Below are positions 17,232 to 26,032 of a stretch of 64,000 nucleotides of DNA, one piece after another (positions within the stretch are counted from its first letter, which is position 1; every line of letters begins with the position of its first letter). The notes under the pieces were generated by a model. That model ran no database searches, was not told where the DNA came from, and was given only the letters and a program-made list of their open reading frames with translations. The DNA is taken from positions 357,208 through 421,207 of the forward strand of contig NZ_JACIIX010000002.1 of assembly GCF_014205675.1 (NCBI RefSeq), written 5' to 3'. Made by a program: the position numbers and the translations under genes. Source of the DNA: Novispirillum itersonii. Lineage in GTDB: Bacteria > Pseudomonadota > Alphaproteobacteria > Rhodospirillales > Rhodospirillaceae.

Positions 17232-18926
17232 ATGATCCTGTGGAATATTCGCGTTCAGACGCGCCTGATCCTTCTGGTGTCCATTCTCTGCGGCGTCATC
17301 GCCGGTGTCGGGGTGGCCGGGGTCTGGGGCGGATCCACCGCCCGGCAGGCTTTGGACAGCATCCGGCGGGACCGGGTGGCCCCGATCGAGCTGCTGAAGC
17401 AGATCGGGCAGGATTATCAGCGGCTGGTCGATCAGGTGAACCGCTTTGATGCCGGGCAGGTCTCAGCGGCCGAGGCCGAGGCCACCATCGCCGCGCTACG
17501 CGCGCAGACCGGTAGCGGCTGGCAGCAGGTCCGACCCTTTTTCCGGTCGCCTGAGGAGATCCGGGCCGCCGACGACTACGAGGCGCTGGTCTTCACCGCC
17601 GCCCAGAAGGTCGACTGGCTGGTGCAGGCGATCCAGAGCGGCGATGCCGAGATGGTCAACCGCTTCAACCGCGATTACCTCTACCCGACGGTCAGCGAGC
17701 TGACAGCGGCGTTGGATGGGCTGGAACGGCAGCATCTGGAGGCAATGAAGGCGTCCTACGATGCCTATGGCGCGACCTATGCGCTGGTTCTGGCGCTGGT
17801 GATCGGCGGCGGTGTCGCCGGGTGTCTGATCGGGGCCGGGGTTGGCTTTGCGGTGATCCGCTCAGTGGAGCGCCCGTTGCAGCGGCTGGAACAGACCGTC
17901 AGTGGTCTGGCGGGCGGTGATCTGGAAACCCCGGCGGCGGTGGTCGGACGCGGGAATGAATTTGTGCCGCTGGCGCAGGGGCTGGAGGAATGGCGTCAGG
18001 CGATGCGTCAGGCCCGGGCGTTGCAGGCGGCGGAGCAGGAGGCGCAGGCCCGGCAACAGCAGCGCCAGCAGGCGCTGGAGGTGGCGATTGACGGCTTTGA
18101 CCAGTCGATTGCCGATGTGGCGGAAGCGCTGCGGCTGGCGGTCGGCAGCATGCGCACCTCGGCTGACGGTCTGGTCCGGAATGCCGGACAGGCGCAGGCC
18201 CGCACCAATGACGCGGCGGAGCAGATTGAACAGGCGGTCGGCAGCCTTGAGACCATTTCCGCCGCCAGCACGGAGTTGAGCGCCTCCATCGCCGAGGTGT
18301 CCCGGCAGGCCCATGAGACGGCGGAACTGGCTGACGATGCGGTGGGCGATGTCGGCGATGTCCGCCAGCGGGTTGCCCAGTTGGCCGAGGTGACCGGCAA
18401 AATCGGCGCGACCGTCACCCTGATCGGTGATATTGCCGCCCGCACCAATCTGCTGGCCCTGAATGCCACCATCGAAGCCGCCCGGGCCGGAGCACTGGGC
18501 AAAGGCTTTGCCGTGGTGGCGGGCGAGGTGAAAGGGTTGGCCGGGCAGACGGCGGCGGCAACAGAGGACATCACCGGTCTGATTGCGGCCATTCAGGTGG
18601 AAACCTCGGCGGTGGTCGGGGCGATTGAGGCGGTCAGCAGCCGCATTGCCCGGATTAGTGAACACGCCCACGCCACCGCCGGGGCGGCGGAACAGCAGGA
18701 CAGCGCGACGGCGGAGATTTCCCGCTCGGTGGTGGCGGCGTCGGAGCGGACCCGCGAGGTCAGCGACCGGGTCCGCGATGTGTCGATGGCCGCCGATGAG
18801 ACCGGGACCATGGCCCAGCAGGTGTTTTCCGCTGCGGACAGTCTGGTGCAGCGCCGCCGGGTGCTGGATGAGGCGGTCAGCAGCTTCCTTGTCACCGTCC
18901 GGGAGGATACCCCGCAGGCGGCCTGA
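17232..18926 (+). CDS. Transmembrane methyl-accepting chemotaxis protein
   Basis: 564 residues. Membrane helix 1 (about 11-33) and helix 2 (about 177-202) bracket a ~140-residue periplasmic four-helix-bundle type sensor. A HAMP linker follows ([18 protein letters not shown]), then the cytoplasmic signalling hairpin with the conserved tip [18 protein letters not shown] and [18 protein letters not shown]. It is likely to signal through CheA/CheW to the flagellar motor. The ATG at 17232 is used; a TTG 6 nt upstream is also open. Ligand unknown. It is convergent with the multicopper oxidase gene. Translation may depend on the hairpin just upstream. Confidence 0.93.
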   Translation: MILWNIRVQTRLILLVSILCGVIAGVGVAGVWGGSTARQALDSIRRDRVAPIELLKQIGQDYQRLVDQVNRFDAGQVSAAEAEATIAALRAQTGSGWQQVRPFFRSPEEIRAADDYEALVFTAAQKVDWLVQAIQSGDAEMVNRFNRDYLYPTVSELTAALDGLERQHLEAMKASYDAYGATYALVLALVIGGGVAGCLIGAGVGFAVIRSVERPLQRLEQTVSGLAGGDLETPAAVVGRGNEFVPLAQGLEEWRQAMRQARALQAAEQEAQARQQQRQQALEVAIDGFDQSIADVAEALRLAVGSMRTSADGLVRNAGQAQARTNDAAEQIEQAVGSLETISAASTELSASIAEVSRQAHETAELADDAVGDVGDVRQRVAQLAEVTGKIGATVTLIGDIAARTNLLALNATIEAARAGALGKGFAVVAGEVKGLAGQTAAATEDITGLIAAIQVETSAVVGAIEAVSSRIARISEHAHATAGAAEQQDSATAEISRSVVAASERTREVSDRVRDVSMAADETGTMAQQVFSAADSLVQRRRVLDEAVSSFLVTVREDTPQAA

Positions 18927-18931
18927 GGACA

Positions 18932-18962
18932 GGACGCCTGAAGACACTGATGGCGGGCGTCC
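18932..18962. terminator. Possible stem-loop terminator between convergent genes
   Basis: GGACGCC and GGCGTCC form a 7-bp stem with a 17-nt loop in the 45-bp gap between the chemoreceptor and the multicopper oxidase genes. No U tract follows on either strand, so the call is weak. Confidence 0.35.
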
Positions 18963-18971
18963 GGTGCGGGG

Positions 18972-20492
18972 TCAGGTCACCCGCACCACCCCCATCATGC
19001 CGCTGGCCTGATGCTCGATGATATGACAGTGCATCATCCAGTCGCCGGGGTTGTCGGCCACCACCGCCACCACCGCCCGTTCCTTGGGGCCGAGCAGCAC
19101 GGTATCGCCGATCTGTCCGATCCGCAGCCCGTCGCGGGTGGAGGAGACCATCTGCACCGCCAGCCCGTGCAGGTGGATCGGGTGTGGATGCGGGGTGTAG
19201 TTGGTCAGTTCCAGCAGATAGGTGCGGTTGCGCTCCAGCGTCGCCAGCGGGGTGCCGTCGCCGCAGATGGCGGCTTTGGCCTCGGCGAAGCTCTGGCCCG
19301 GCAGCATCGGCAACTCCGGCGTCGGGCCGGTGACTCCATAGGCCTCCACCCACGCCCGGCGGTTGATCGACCACAGTGCCGGTTTGGCGGTGCTGCTTTT
19401 TTCCCCGTCCTCAACCCCGGCCCCGAAGTCAAAGCGCAGGCTTTCGGCGGTTTTCAGGTCCGGCCTGCTCACCGGATTGGCGGGCAGGGGGTTCCGTTGC
19501 GGCAGCCGCCGTTTCCGCGATGGGCCCTCGGCGGTCAGGGTCACCACCGTCCACGGGCTGCTGCTGGAGGTGTTGCTGAAGCTGACGCGGTCTCCGGCCC
19601 GCTCCGGCATCCGCACCAGCAGGTCGCAGCGCATGCCGGGGCCGATGCTTTCGCGGTCCAGTGTCTCCGGCTTTGCCAGCGGATGGCCGTCGATGGCGAT
19701 CACCTGTACCGCCGCACCTTTGGGCAGGTCATCGGCAACAATCCGCAGGATGCGGGTGACATCAGCATTGCACAGCCGCAGGCGCACCAGCCCTCCGGCG
19801 GGGGCGGTCAGAACCGGGGCTTCCTGCCCGGAGGCGGTGTGCAGCGGGCCGAAGGTGCCCGCCCGCCCGGATTCCCGTTCATCGACCAGATCCAGCCACG
19901 CCCCGTCGCTGCCGATCCGCCAGTCGCGCAGCAACAGCGGGATATCGGCGTCAAAGCCGGGGTCCTGGGCTTCCTCGACGATCAGCAGGGCGGACAGGCC
20001 GCGCGAAAGTTGGGTCAGGCTGTTCAGGTGCGGGTGCAGCCAGAAGGTTCCGGCATCCGGCGGGGTGAAGGTATAGGTGAAGCTGTCACCGGGGTTGACC
20101 GGGTTCTGGGTCAGGAACGGCACCCCGTCCATCGCCACCGGCAGCCGCAGCCCGTGCCAGTGCACGGTGGTCGGTTCCGGCAGGTGGTTGGTGAACACCG
20201 CCGTGAACGGCTGCCCCTGTCTGGCCCGCAGGATCATCGGTTGGGGGGCGGTGCCCGGGGCGGCGGCTCCGTCGGCCCGGTAGCTCCACAGGGTTTCGGT
20301 CCGTCCGGGGCGGAAGCTGTGGGGCAGGGGCTGTGCCGAGAATGCGGCGCTGACCCCGGCGGCCCGGGCGACCCGGCCGCCGAGCAACGGCGGAAAAGCG
20401 GCGGAAACCGTGGCGGCGGTAGAAACGGCAACGCCACCGCGCAGCAGGGTGCGGCGGCTGATACAGGGATGTCCGGTCATGGCGAAAACCAT
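18972..20492 (-). CDS. Tat-exported multicopper oxidase (CueO/ferroxidase-like)
   Basis: 506 residues. The Tat signal peptide has SRRTLLRGG near residue 12. All copper-ligand motifs are present: HWHG, FWLHPH, HPIHLHG and HCHIIEHQASGMMG (type 1 Cys with axial Met). It should oxidise Fe(II), Cu(I) or phenolic substrates with O2 in the periplasm. There is no Met-rich loop of the E. coli CueO kind. It is divergent from the imelysin operon, and a Fur-like palindrome lies between the two starts, which favours a role in iron handling (ferroxidase) over copper tolerance. The start used is the first ATG; an ATG 12 nt downstream is an alternative. Confidence 0.9.
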   Translation of the reverse strand: MVFAMTGHPCISRRTLLRGGVAVSTAATVSAAFPPLLGGRVARAAGVSAAFSAQPLPHSFRPGRTETLWSYRADGAAAPGTAPQPMILRARQGQPFTAVFTNHLPEPTTVHWHGLRLPVAMDGVPFLTQNPVNPGDSFTYTFTPPDAGTFWLHPHLNSLTQLSRGLSALLIVEEAQDPGFDADIPLLLRDWRIGSDGAWLDLVDERESGRAGTFGPLHTASGQEAPVLTAPAGGLVRLRLCNADVTRILRIVADDLPKGAAVQVIAIDGHPLAKPETLDRESIGPGMRCDLLVRMPERAGDRVSFSNTSSSSPWTVVTLTAEGPSRKRRLPQRNPLPANPVSRPDLKTAESLRFDFGAGVEDGEKSSTAKPALWSINRRAWVEAYGVTGPTPELPMLPGQSFAEAKAAICGDGTPLATLERNRTYLLELTNYTPHPHPIHLHGLAVQMVSSTRDGLRIGQIGDTVLLGPKERAVVAVVADNPGDWMMHCHIIEHQASGMMGVVRVT

Positions 20493-20534
20493 TTTTCTTT
20501 TGCTGGCTTTACCTTACGGCCCTGCGAGTGATTT

Positions 20535-20549
20535 TGCAAATAATTTGCA
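20535..20549. promoter_or_regulatory. Fur-type 7-1-7 operator between multicopper oxidase and imelysin genes
   Basis: TGCAAAT-A-ATTTGCA is a perfect 7-1-7 palindrome, the architecture and base preference of alphaproteobacterial Fur/Mur sites as I know them. It is 42 bp from the oxidase start and 124 bp from the imelysin start, and abuts a TTGACC -35-like element. One repressor dimer could therefore control both divergent transcripts. Confidence 0.7.
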
Positions 20550-20577
20550 TTGACCCTGCCGGACGGCGGCGTTACCA
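20550..20577 (+). promoter_or_regulatory. Candidate promoter of the imelysin operon
   Basis: TTGACC (20550-20555) and TTACCA (20572-20577) are separated by 16 bp. The -35 element directly abuts the Fur-like palindrome, so iron-loaded repressor would block polymerase. About 95 nt of leader would precede the first gene. Confidence 0.4.
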
Positions 20578-20672
20578 CACAAAGGCGCCGCGCCGGATCA
20601 GATCCCGGATCTTTGCGCCGGTACGGCCCCTTACCATACGCAACCTTACGCTCTGAAGCGGGGAGAAGCAGG

Positions 20673-21941
20673 ATGAAAGCGCTGTTGGCGGCAACGTCGG
20701 TTCTGGCCATGGTGGTTGGCGCATCCCTTCCGGTGCAGGCGGCAGCGCCGTCGAACAAGGAAGTGGTTGCCACCTATGTCACCATCGCCCATGCCAAGTT
20801 TCAGGATACGGTGATTGCCGCCAAGGCCCTGAAGACGGCGGTTGACGCGATGATCGCCAACCCGACCCCGGAAACCCTTTCCAAGGCCCGGGACGCATGG
20901 AAGGCCGCCCGCGTGCCGTACATGCAGACCGAAGTCTACCGCTTCGGCAACCCGATCGTTGATGACTGGGAAGGCAAGGTCAATTCCTGGCCGCTGGACG
21001 AAGGCCTGATCGACTATGTCGACACCGCCAAATATGGCGAGGAGTCGGACGAAAACCCGTATTTCCGGGCCAATGTGATCGCCAACAAGTCGGTCAAGCT
21101 GGGTGGCAAGACCATCAACGCCAGCAAGATCGACAGGAAGCTGCTGGGCAAGACCCTGCATGGCATCGACGAGATCGAGGCGAACGTCGCCACCGGCTAT
21201 CACGCCATTGAATTCCTGCTGTGGGGGCAGGACCTGAACGGCACCGGCCCGGGTGCCGGGGACCGCAAGGTCACCGACTTTGACCCCAAGGCCTGCACCA
21301 ACGGCAACTGCGAGCGCCGGATCCAGTACCTGAAGACCGCCGTTGATCTGCTGATTGACGACCTGTCGGAAATGGAAAAGGCGTGGTCGGCCAAGGGTGC
21401 CGCCGGCAAGGCCCTGACCAAGGGCAAGCCGGAAAAGGCGCTGGTGGCGATGCTGACCGGCATGGGCAGCCTGTCTTACGGCGAACTGGCCGGGGAACGC
21501 ATGAAGCTGGGCCTGATGCTGCATGACCCGGAAGAAGAGCAGGACTGCTTCTCTGACAACACCCATAACTCCCACTACTACGATGCCGTCGGCATCCGCA
21601 GCGTCTTCACCGGCAGCTATACCCGCCTTGACGGCAGCGTCATCAGCGGTCCGGCCCTGAAGGACATCGTTCCGGCCGCCGAAGGGCAGGAACTGGCGGC
21701 GGCGCTGGATGCCTCGGTGGCCAAGATGCAGGTTCTGGTGGACCGCGCCAACGGCGGCGAGGCCTATGACCAGATGATCGGTGAAGGCAATGCCGCCGGG
21801 AACGCGGCAGTGCAGGCGGCGATTGATGCCCTGCTGGCCCAGACCAAGGTGATCGAACGCACCACCAAGGTGATGGGGCTGGAAAAGATTGCCTTTGAAG
21901 GCTCTGACAGCCTCGATAACCCGTCGGCGGTCGGTAAGTAA
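20673..21941 (+). CDS. Imelysin-family periplasmic protein (IrpA/IcmP/EfeO-like, M75)
   Basis: 422 residues with a Sec signal peptide ending VQAAA. It is the first gene of an operon on the plus strand. The diagnostic GxHxxE motif is intact (GYHAIEFLLWG, His177 and Glu180). Imelysin proteins are periplasmic or surface proteins linked to iron uptake; an older proteolytic assignment (insulin-cleaving metalloproteinase) is disputed. The gene order imelysin, di-haem protein, imelysin, DUF1513 matches what I recall of the icmP region of Pseudomonas aeruginosa. A strong hairpin follows, so this first gene is probably made in excess over the rest of the operon. Confidence 0.92.
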   Translation: MKALLAATSVLAMVVGASLPVQAAAPSNKEVVATYVTIAHAKFQDTVIAAKALKTAVDAMIANPTPETLSKARDAWKAARVPYMQTEVYRFGNPIVDDWEGKVNSWPLDEGLIDYVDTAKYGEESDENPYFRANVIANKSVKLGGKTINASKIDRKLLGKTLHGIDEIEANVATGYHAIEFLLWGQDLNGTGPGAGDRKVTDFDPKACTNGNCERRIQYLKTAVDLLIDDLSEMEKAWSAKGAAGKALTKGKPEKALVAMLTGMGSLSYGELAGERMKLGLMLHDPEEEQDCFSDNTHNSHYYDAVGIRSVFTGSYTRLDGSVISGPALKDIVPAAEGQELAAALDASVAKMQVLVDRANGGEAYDQMIGEGNAAGNAAVQAAIDALLAQTKVIERTTKVMGLEKIAFEGSDSLDNPSAVGK

Positions 21942-21970
21942 TTCCGCCTGATCTGTTGCTGTTGTGCCCG

Positions 21971-21999
21971 CGGGGGCCGGAAGAGTCTTCCGGCCCCCG
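21971..21999 (+). terminator. Strong intercistronic hairpin after the first imelysin gene
   Basis: A perfect 13-bp stem, CGGGGGCCGGAAG and CTTCCGGCCCCCG, encloses a 3-nt loop and is followed by TTGG. The stop codon is 29 nt upstream and the next start 35 nt downstream. It likely gives partial termination or protects the 3' end of the imelysin mRNA. Confidence 0.75.
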
Positions 22000-22033
22000 T
22001 TGGTCCTTCCGGTTGCCTCTGTCTGGAATTGCT

Positions 22034-23494
22034 ATGAAATACGCGGTTCTGCCGTTGCTTCTGTGTTCGGTCCTCGGTCTGTCCACCCCGGCGGGGGCGG
22101 TGGAGCCTGTGGCCTTTACCCCGGGGGAGGACCGTCCGGCGGGGGACCTGACCCATCATCAGCTCCGGGACAGAAAGGCCTTCACCCGCCCGGCAGCGAC
22201 CCTGACGGCAGACCAGATGATGCGGTTCCGGCTGGGGGACAGTTTCTTCCGGCGCCTGTGGGTGTCGGCCCCGGCGTCAACACAGGCGGCGGACGGGCTG
22301 GGGCCGCTGTTCAATTCCCGCTCCTGCCAGCGCTGCCACGTCGGCGACGGGCGCGGCCATCTGCCGGATGGCACCATGGGGTCCGAAGCTTTCTTCCTGC
22401 GGCTGTCGGTGCCGCCGCGCACGGAGGACGAACGGCAGGTCCTTGCCTCCGGGCGGCAGGCGGTGATCCCCGATCCGGTTTACGGAACCCAGCTTCAGAC
22501 CTCTTCGGTGCAGGGCCACCCGGCGGAGGGGAAGGTGGAGATTGACTGGACCGAGCAGCGGGTCCGTCTGGCGGATGGGGACTGGGTTCCGCTGCGCCAG
22601 CCGCACTACCGGATCACCGGCCTTGCCTATGGGCCGTTGGATCCGCAGGTCATGGTTTCCCCCCGCGTTGCCCCGCCGATGATCGGCCTTGGCCTGCTGG
22701 AGGCGGTGCCGGAGGCCGATCTTCTGGCCCATGAGGATCCGGATGACCGCGATGGCGACGGGATCTCCGGCCGGGCCAACCGGGTGTGGGATGTGGCCGC
22801 CGGAGCGGTGCGGATCGGGCGCTTTGGCTGGAAAGCCGGGCAGCCGACGCTGGACCAGCAGAACCAGAGCGCCTTCAACGGTGATATCGGCCTGTCGACC
22901 CCGCTGTTCCCCAAAGCCTCCGGGGACTGTACGGCGGCGCAGGCGGACTGCCTGACCGCCCCCAGCGGCAACAGCCCGCAGTATGAAAACCTTGAGGCCC
23001 CGCACGCCGTCACCGATCTGGTGCTGTTTTACACCCGCACCCTGTCCGGCCCGGCCCGGGACCGGGCTGCCGCCACAGATCCGCAGGTGCTGCGCGGTAA
23101 GGCGCTGTTCACCGCCACCGGCTGTGCCGCCTGCCACACCCCGCAGCAGCGCACCGCCCGCGCCGGGGGGGATGCCGGGGTTGATCCGGTGGTGGCCGGG
23201 CAGACGATCTGGCCTTATACCGACCTTCTGCTGCACGACATGGGCGATGGGTTGGCCGATGGCCGCCCGGAAGGGCAGGCGAATGGCCGGGAGTGGCGGA
23301 CGCCGCCGCTGTGGGGGCTGGGGCTGACCGGGGTGGTCAGCCCGCGGGCCGGATATCTGCATGATGGCCGGGCCCGCACGGTTCTGGAAGCCATCCTGTG
23401 GCATGGTGGCGAGGCCGCTGCCGCCCGCGACCGGGTACAGGCCCTGCCGACGGCGGACCGCGAGGCCCTGCTGGCTTTTCTGAAATCCCTGTGA
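22034..23494 (+). CDS. Di-haem c-type cytochrome, DUF1111 / di-haem oxidoreductase family
   Basis: 486 residues with a Sec signal peptide (MKYAVLPLLLCSVLGLS...AGA). Two haem-binding CXXCH motifs are visible: CQRCH at about 98-102 and CAACH at about 364-368. Between them lies the family core including an Asp-rich, calcium-site-like segment (EDPDDRDGDGISGRANR). Periplasmic electron carrier or oxidoreductase; the reaction is unknown. Its constant partnership with imelysins suggests redox work on iron or on the imelysin ligand. The gene continues the operon after the intercistronic hairpin. Confidence 0.9.
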   Translation: MKYAVLPLLLCSVLGLSTPAGAVEPVAFTPGEDRPAGDLTHHQLRDRKAFTRPAATLTADQMMRFRLGDSFFRRLWVSAPASTQAADGLGPLFNSRSCQRCHVGDGRGHLPDGTMGSEAFFLRLSVPPRTEDERQVLASGRQAVIPDPVYGTQLQTSSVQGHPAEGKVEIDWTEQRVRLADGDWVPLRQPHYRITGLAYGPLDPQVMVSPRVAPPMIGLGLLEAVPEADLLAHEDPDDRDGDGISGRANRVWDVAAGAVRIGRFGWKAGQPTLDQQNQSAFNGDIGLSTPLFPKASGDCTAAQADCLTAPSGNSPQYENLEAPHAVTDLVLFYTRTLSGPARDRAAATDPQVLRGKALFTATGCAACHTPQQRTARAGGDAGVDPVVAGQTIWPYTDLLLHDMGDGLADGRPEGQANGREWRTPPLWGLGLTGVVSPRAGYLHDGRARTVLEAILWHGGEAAAARDRVQALPTADREALLAFLKSL

Positions 23495-23562
23495 TGATTC
23501 CTGTCTGCCGTGGTTGAATCCTGTTCCTGCCACGGTGCGCTGAAGCCGGAGAGAGAGACAAG

Positions 23563-24717
23563 ATGGGACGCAAGTCTTCCCCTTTTATGACCGTCATGGC
23601 CGGGGTCGCCGTTGCGGCTGGCCTGTCCGTTTCCCCGGCTCTGGCCGGGAAGGATACCGAGAACCCACGGGTGGTCTCTGATGCCGATATGATGGCGCTG
23701 GTGGTGGCTCAGATCGATCATCAGATCATCCCCGGCTATCAGGCGTTTTCCGTCGCGGCGGCGACACTGGCGCAGGAGGCGGGAAAGGCCTGCGCTGACA
23801 GCACCCTGTCCGGGGCGGAGATCCCGGCAGTACGGGGGGCGCATGCGGCGGCCTTCACCGCCTGGCAGCGGGTGCAGCACCTGCGGCTGGGGCCGGTGAT
23901 GGAGCAGGACCGGTTTCACCGCATTGAATACTGGCCGGATCCCAAGGGGCTGGGCGGCAAGCATCTGAAGGCCCTGCTGACTGAGGCCGATCCGCCCGCC
24001 CTGAAAGAGGTTGAGCCTGGTCGGGGTTTCCGGGGTGGCAGCATTGCCGTGCAGGGGTTCCCGGCACTGGAACGTCTGCTGTGGGATGATGCTGCCGACG
24101 GAACGCCGCAGCGCCGCTGTCAGGTGGTGACGGCGATTGCCGATACCGTGAAAACGATGGCGGCTGACACGCTGGACGGCTGGACCCGTCCGGACGGATT
24201 CCGGCAGCAGATGCTGGCGGCGGAAACCGGGACCCCGGCGTTCCGTGCCCCAGTGGAGGCCCTGAAGGCCCTGCATGGCAGCCTGAGTACCGGGTTGCAG
24301 GTGATGGCCGACCTGAAGCTGTCCGGGCCGTTGGGCAGCGGGCCGGACAAGGCCCGCGCCGAGAAGGGCGAGGCGTGGCGGGCGGACCTGACCCTTGCTG
24401 CCCTGCGCGCCAATGCCGAGGCGGCGCGGACCGCCTATTACGGCAGCAGCGCCGGGGAACTGAGCCTGCGCACGCTGGTGCGCCGCCACCCGGACGGCGA
24501 GGATGTGGATGTGTCAGTCAGCTATGGCCTGACCGAAGCCCTGCGCCTGCTGGAGACTCTGAAGGGGGACTGGCGGGGAACGCTGGGGAGTGCCGAGGGT
24601 TACCGGACCCTGCAACTGGTGCGCGGCAACCTTCAGACGGCGCTGGTGTCGGTCCAGACGGATGTGAATGGCATTCTCGGGCTGGGGATCGGCTTCAACG
24701 CGCTGGACGGGGACTGA
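23563..24717 (+). CDS. Second imelysin-family periplasmic protein
   Basis: 384 residues with a signal peptide ending SPALAG. It belongs to the imelysin family by overall pattern (FTAWQRVQHLRLGPV, GFPALERLLW), but the GxHxxE motif is altered to GFPALE: the His is replaced by Pro while the Glu is kept. It is therefore a divergent paralogue of the first gene and may have lost the metal site. RBS GGAGAGAG precedes the ATG. It lies 3 nt before the DUF1513 gene. Confidence 0.85.
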   Translation: MGRKSSPFMTVMAGVAVAAGLSVSPALAGKDTENPRVVSDADMMALVVAQIDHQIIPGYQAFSVAAATLAQEAGKACADSTLSGAEIPAVRGAHAAAFTAWQRVQHLRLGPVMEQDRFHRIEYWPDPKGLGGKHLKALLTEADPPALKEVEPGRGFRGGSIAVQGFPALERLLWDDAADGTPQRRCQVVTAIADTVKTMAADTLDGWTRPDGFRQQMLAAETGTPAFRAPVEALKALHGSLSTGLQVMADLKLSGPLGSGPDKARAEKGEAWRADLTLAALRANAEAARTAYYGSSAGELSLRTLVRRHPDGEDVDVSVSYGLTEALRLLETLKGDWRGTLGSAEGYRTLQLVRGNLQTALVSVQTDVNGILGLGIGFNALDGD

Positions 24718-24720
24718 CCG

Positions 24721-25824
24721 ATGCTGTCGCGGCGGGGACTCCTGAAAGGGCTGATGGCAACCGGGGTGGCTCTGGCGGTGCCGGGGCGGGGGCATGCAGC
24801 GGCGGAGGGCGACGATTGGCCGCTGCTGCTCAGCTCCGCCCGTGGGACGGATGGCCGTGATTATGCGGTCGGCTGGCACCCGGAGGGGGGAATCCTGTGG
24901 CGGCAGGCACTTCCGGCCCGGGCGCATGGCCCGGCCCTGTCGCCGGACCGGCGGACCGCCGCCTTCCCCGGACGCCGTCCCGGCAGCACGGTGCTGCTGG
25001 TCGATCCGGAGGATGGCCGGACTCTGGCGCTGTGGCAGGCCCCGCAGGGGCGCAGCTTTCAGGGCCATGCCGCCTTCACCGCCGATGGGCGGTTGCTGTA
25101 CACCACCGAAGTCCGGGCCGATGACCGTCTGGAAGACGGGGAAACCGGGGTGTTGGGGGTGTGGGAGGTTGCCTCGGGCCAACGTCTGGGCGAGGTGCCG
25201 ACCCATGGCATTGAACCGCATGAAATCCGCCTGATGGCCGATGGCCGGACGCTGGTGGTGGCCAACGGTGGGATTCTCACCAGCCCGGATACCCGGCGGA
25301 TGAAGTTGAATCTCGGGGCGATGGATACCTCCCTCGTCTATCTCGACGGCGCTGATGGCCGCCTGCTGGAGCAGGTGCGTCCGCCGGAAACGCTGCAACG
25401 GGTCAGCCTGCGCCATCTGGCGGAAACCCCGGACGGGGCGGTGCTGGTGGCCGGGCAGTATCAGGGCAATCCGGCGGATGCGGTGCCCCTGCTGGCCCGG
25501 CATCAGCGCGGCCGGGAACTGGACTGGCTGCCGGTGGCTGCCGAAACGGTGGCTGCGCTGCGGCAGTACTGCGGCAGTATCGTTGCCACGGCGGACGGGG
25601 GATTCGTTGTTACCAGCCCTCCGGGTGGGCTGGCCCTGCACGGTCTGCATAACGGTGGGGTGGAACAGATCCGGCGTCCCGATGTCTGTGGTCTGGCCGT
25701 TGACGGGAGGCGGGTGGTGCTGACCACCGGCTATGGTGACGTGCTCCGGCTTTCTGCGGAGGGGCAGGTGGAGCTTCTGGCGCGGGAAACCGTGCAATGG
25801 GACAACCATGCGCTTTTTGCATGA
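24721..25824 (+). CDS. DUF1513 family protein, Tat-exported beta-propeller-like
   Basis: 367 residues. Twin-arginine signal at the very start (SRRGLLKGL), then a mature part made of repeated blade-like segments (for example YAVGWHPEGG, LLYTTEVRAD, LVVANGGI, LVAGQYQG, VVLTTGYGD). The family is almost always found downstream of imelysins; its role is unknown. The start codon lies 3 nt after the imelysin stop, so the genes are co-translated. It is the last recognisable member of the iron module. Confidence 0.88.
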   Translation: MLSRRGLLKGLMATGVALAVPGRGHAAAEGDDWPLLLSSARGTDGRDYAVGWHPEGGILWRQALPARAHGPALSPDRRTAAFPGRRPGSTVLLVDPEDGRTLALWQAPQGRSFQGHAAFTADGRLLYTTEVRADDRLEDGETGVLGVWEVASGQRLGEVPTHGIEPHEIRLMADGRTLVVANGGILTSPDTRRMKLNLGAMDTSLVYLDGADGRLLEQVRPPETLQRVSLRHLAETPDGAVLVAGQYQGNPADAVPLLARHQRGRELDWLPVAAETVAALRQYCGSIVATADGGFVVTSPPGGLALHGLHNGGVEQIRRPDVCGLAVDGRRVVLTTGYGDVLRLSAEGQVELLARETVQWDNHALFA

Positions 25825-26032
25825 CGGGGTCGTAAAACCGGGCCGCAATGGCACTTGTTGCAGGCTGTCTGGGCCGATAGGCTGGAACCTCTTCAGAAAC
25901 CGGAGCGTTCCCGGCTCAGAGGACGACCGTTTAACGGGTGTGAACGCTCTCCCTGCTTGAATCAGGAGTTGTGTCTGCGCCGGGCCGGAGTCTGCCGGGC
26001 CGGACCACGCTCTTACCGGAGAGGATCCCCCG

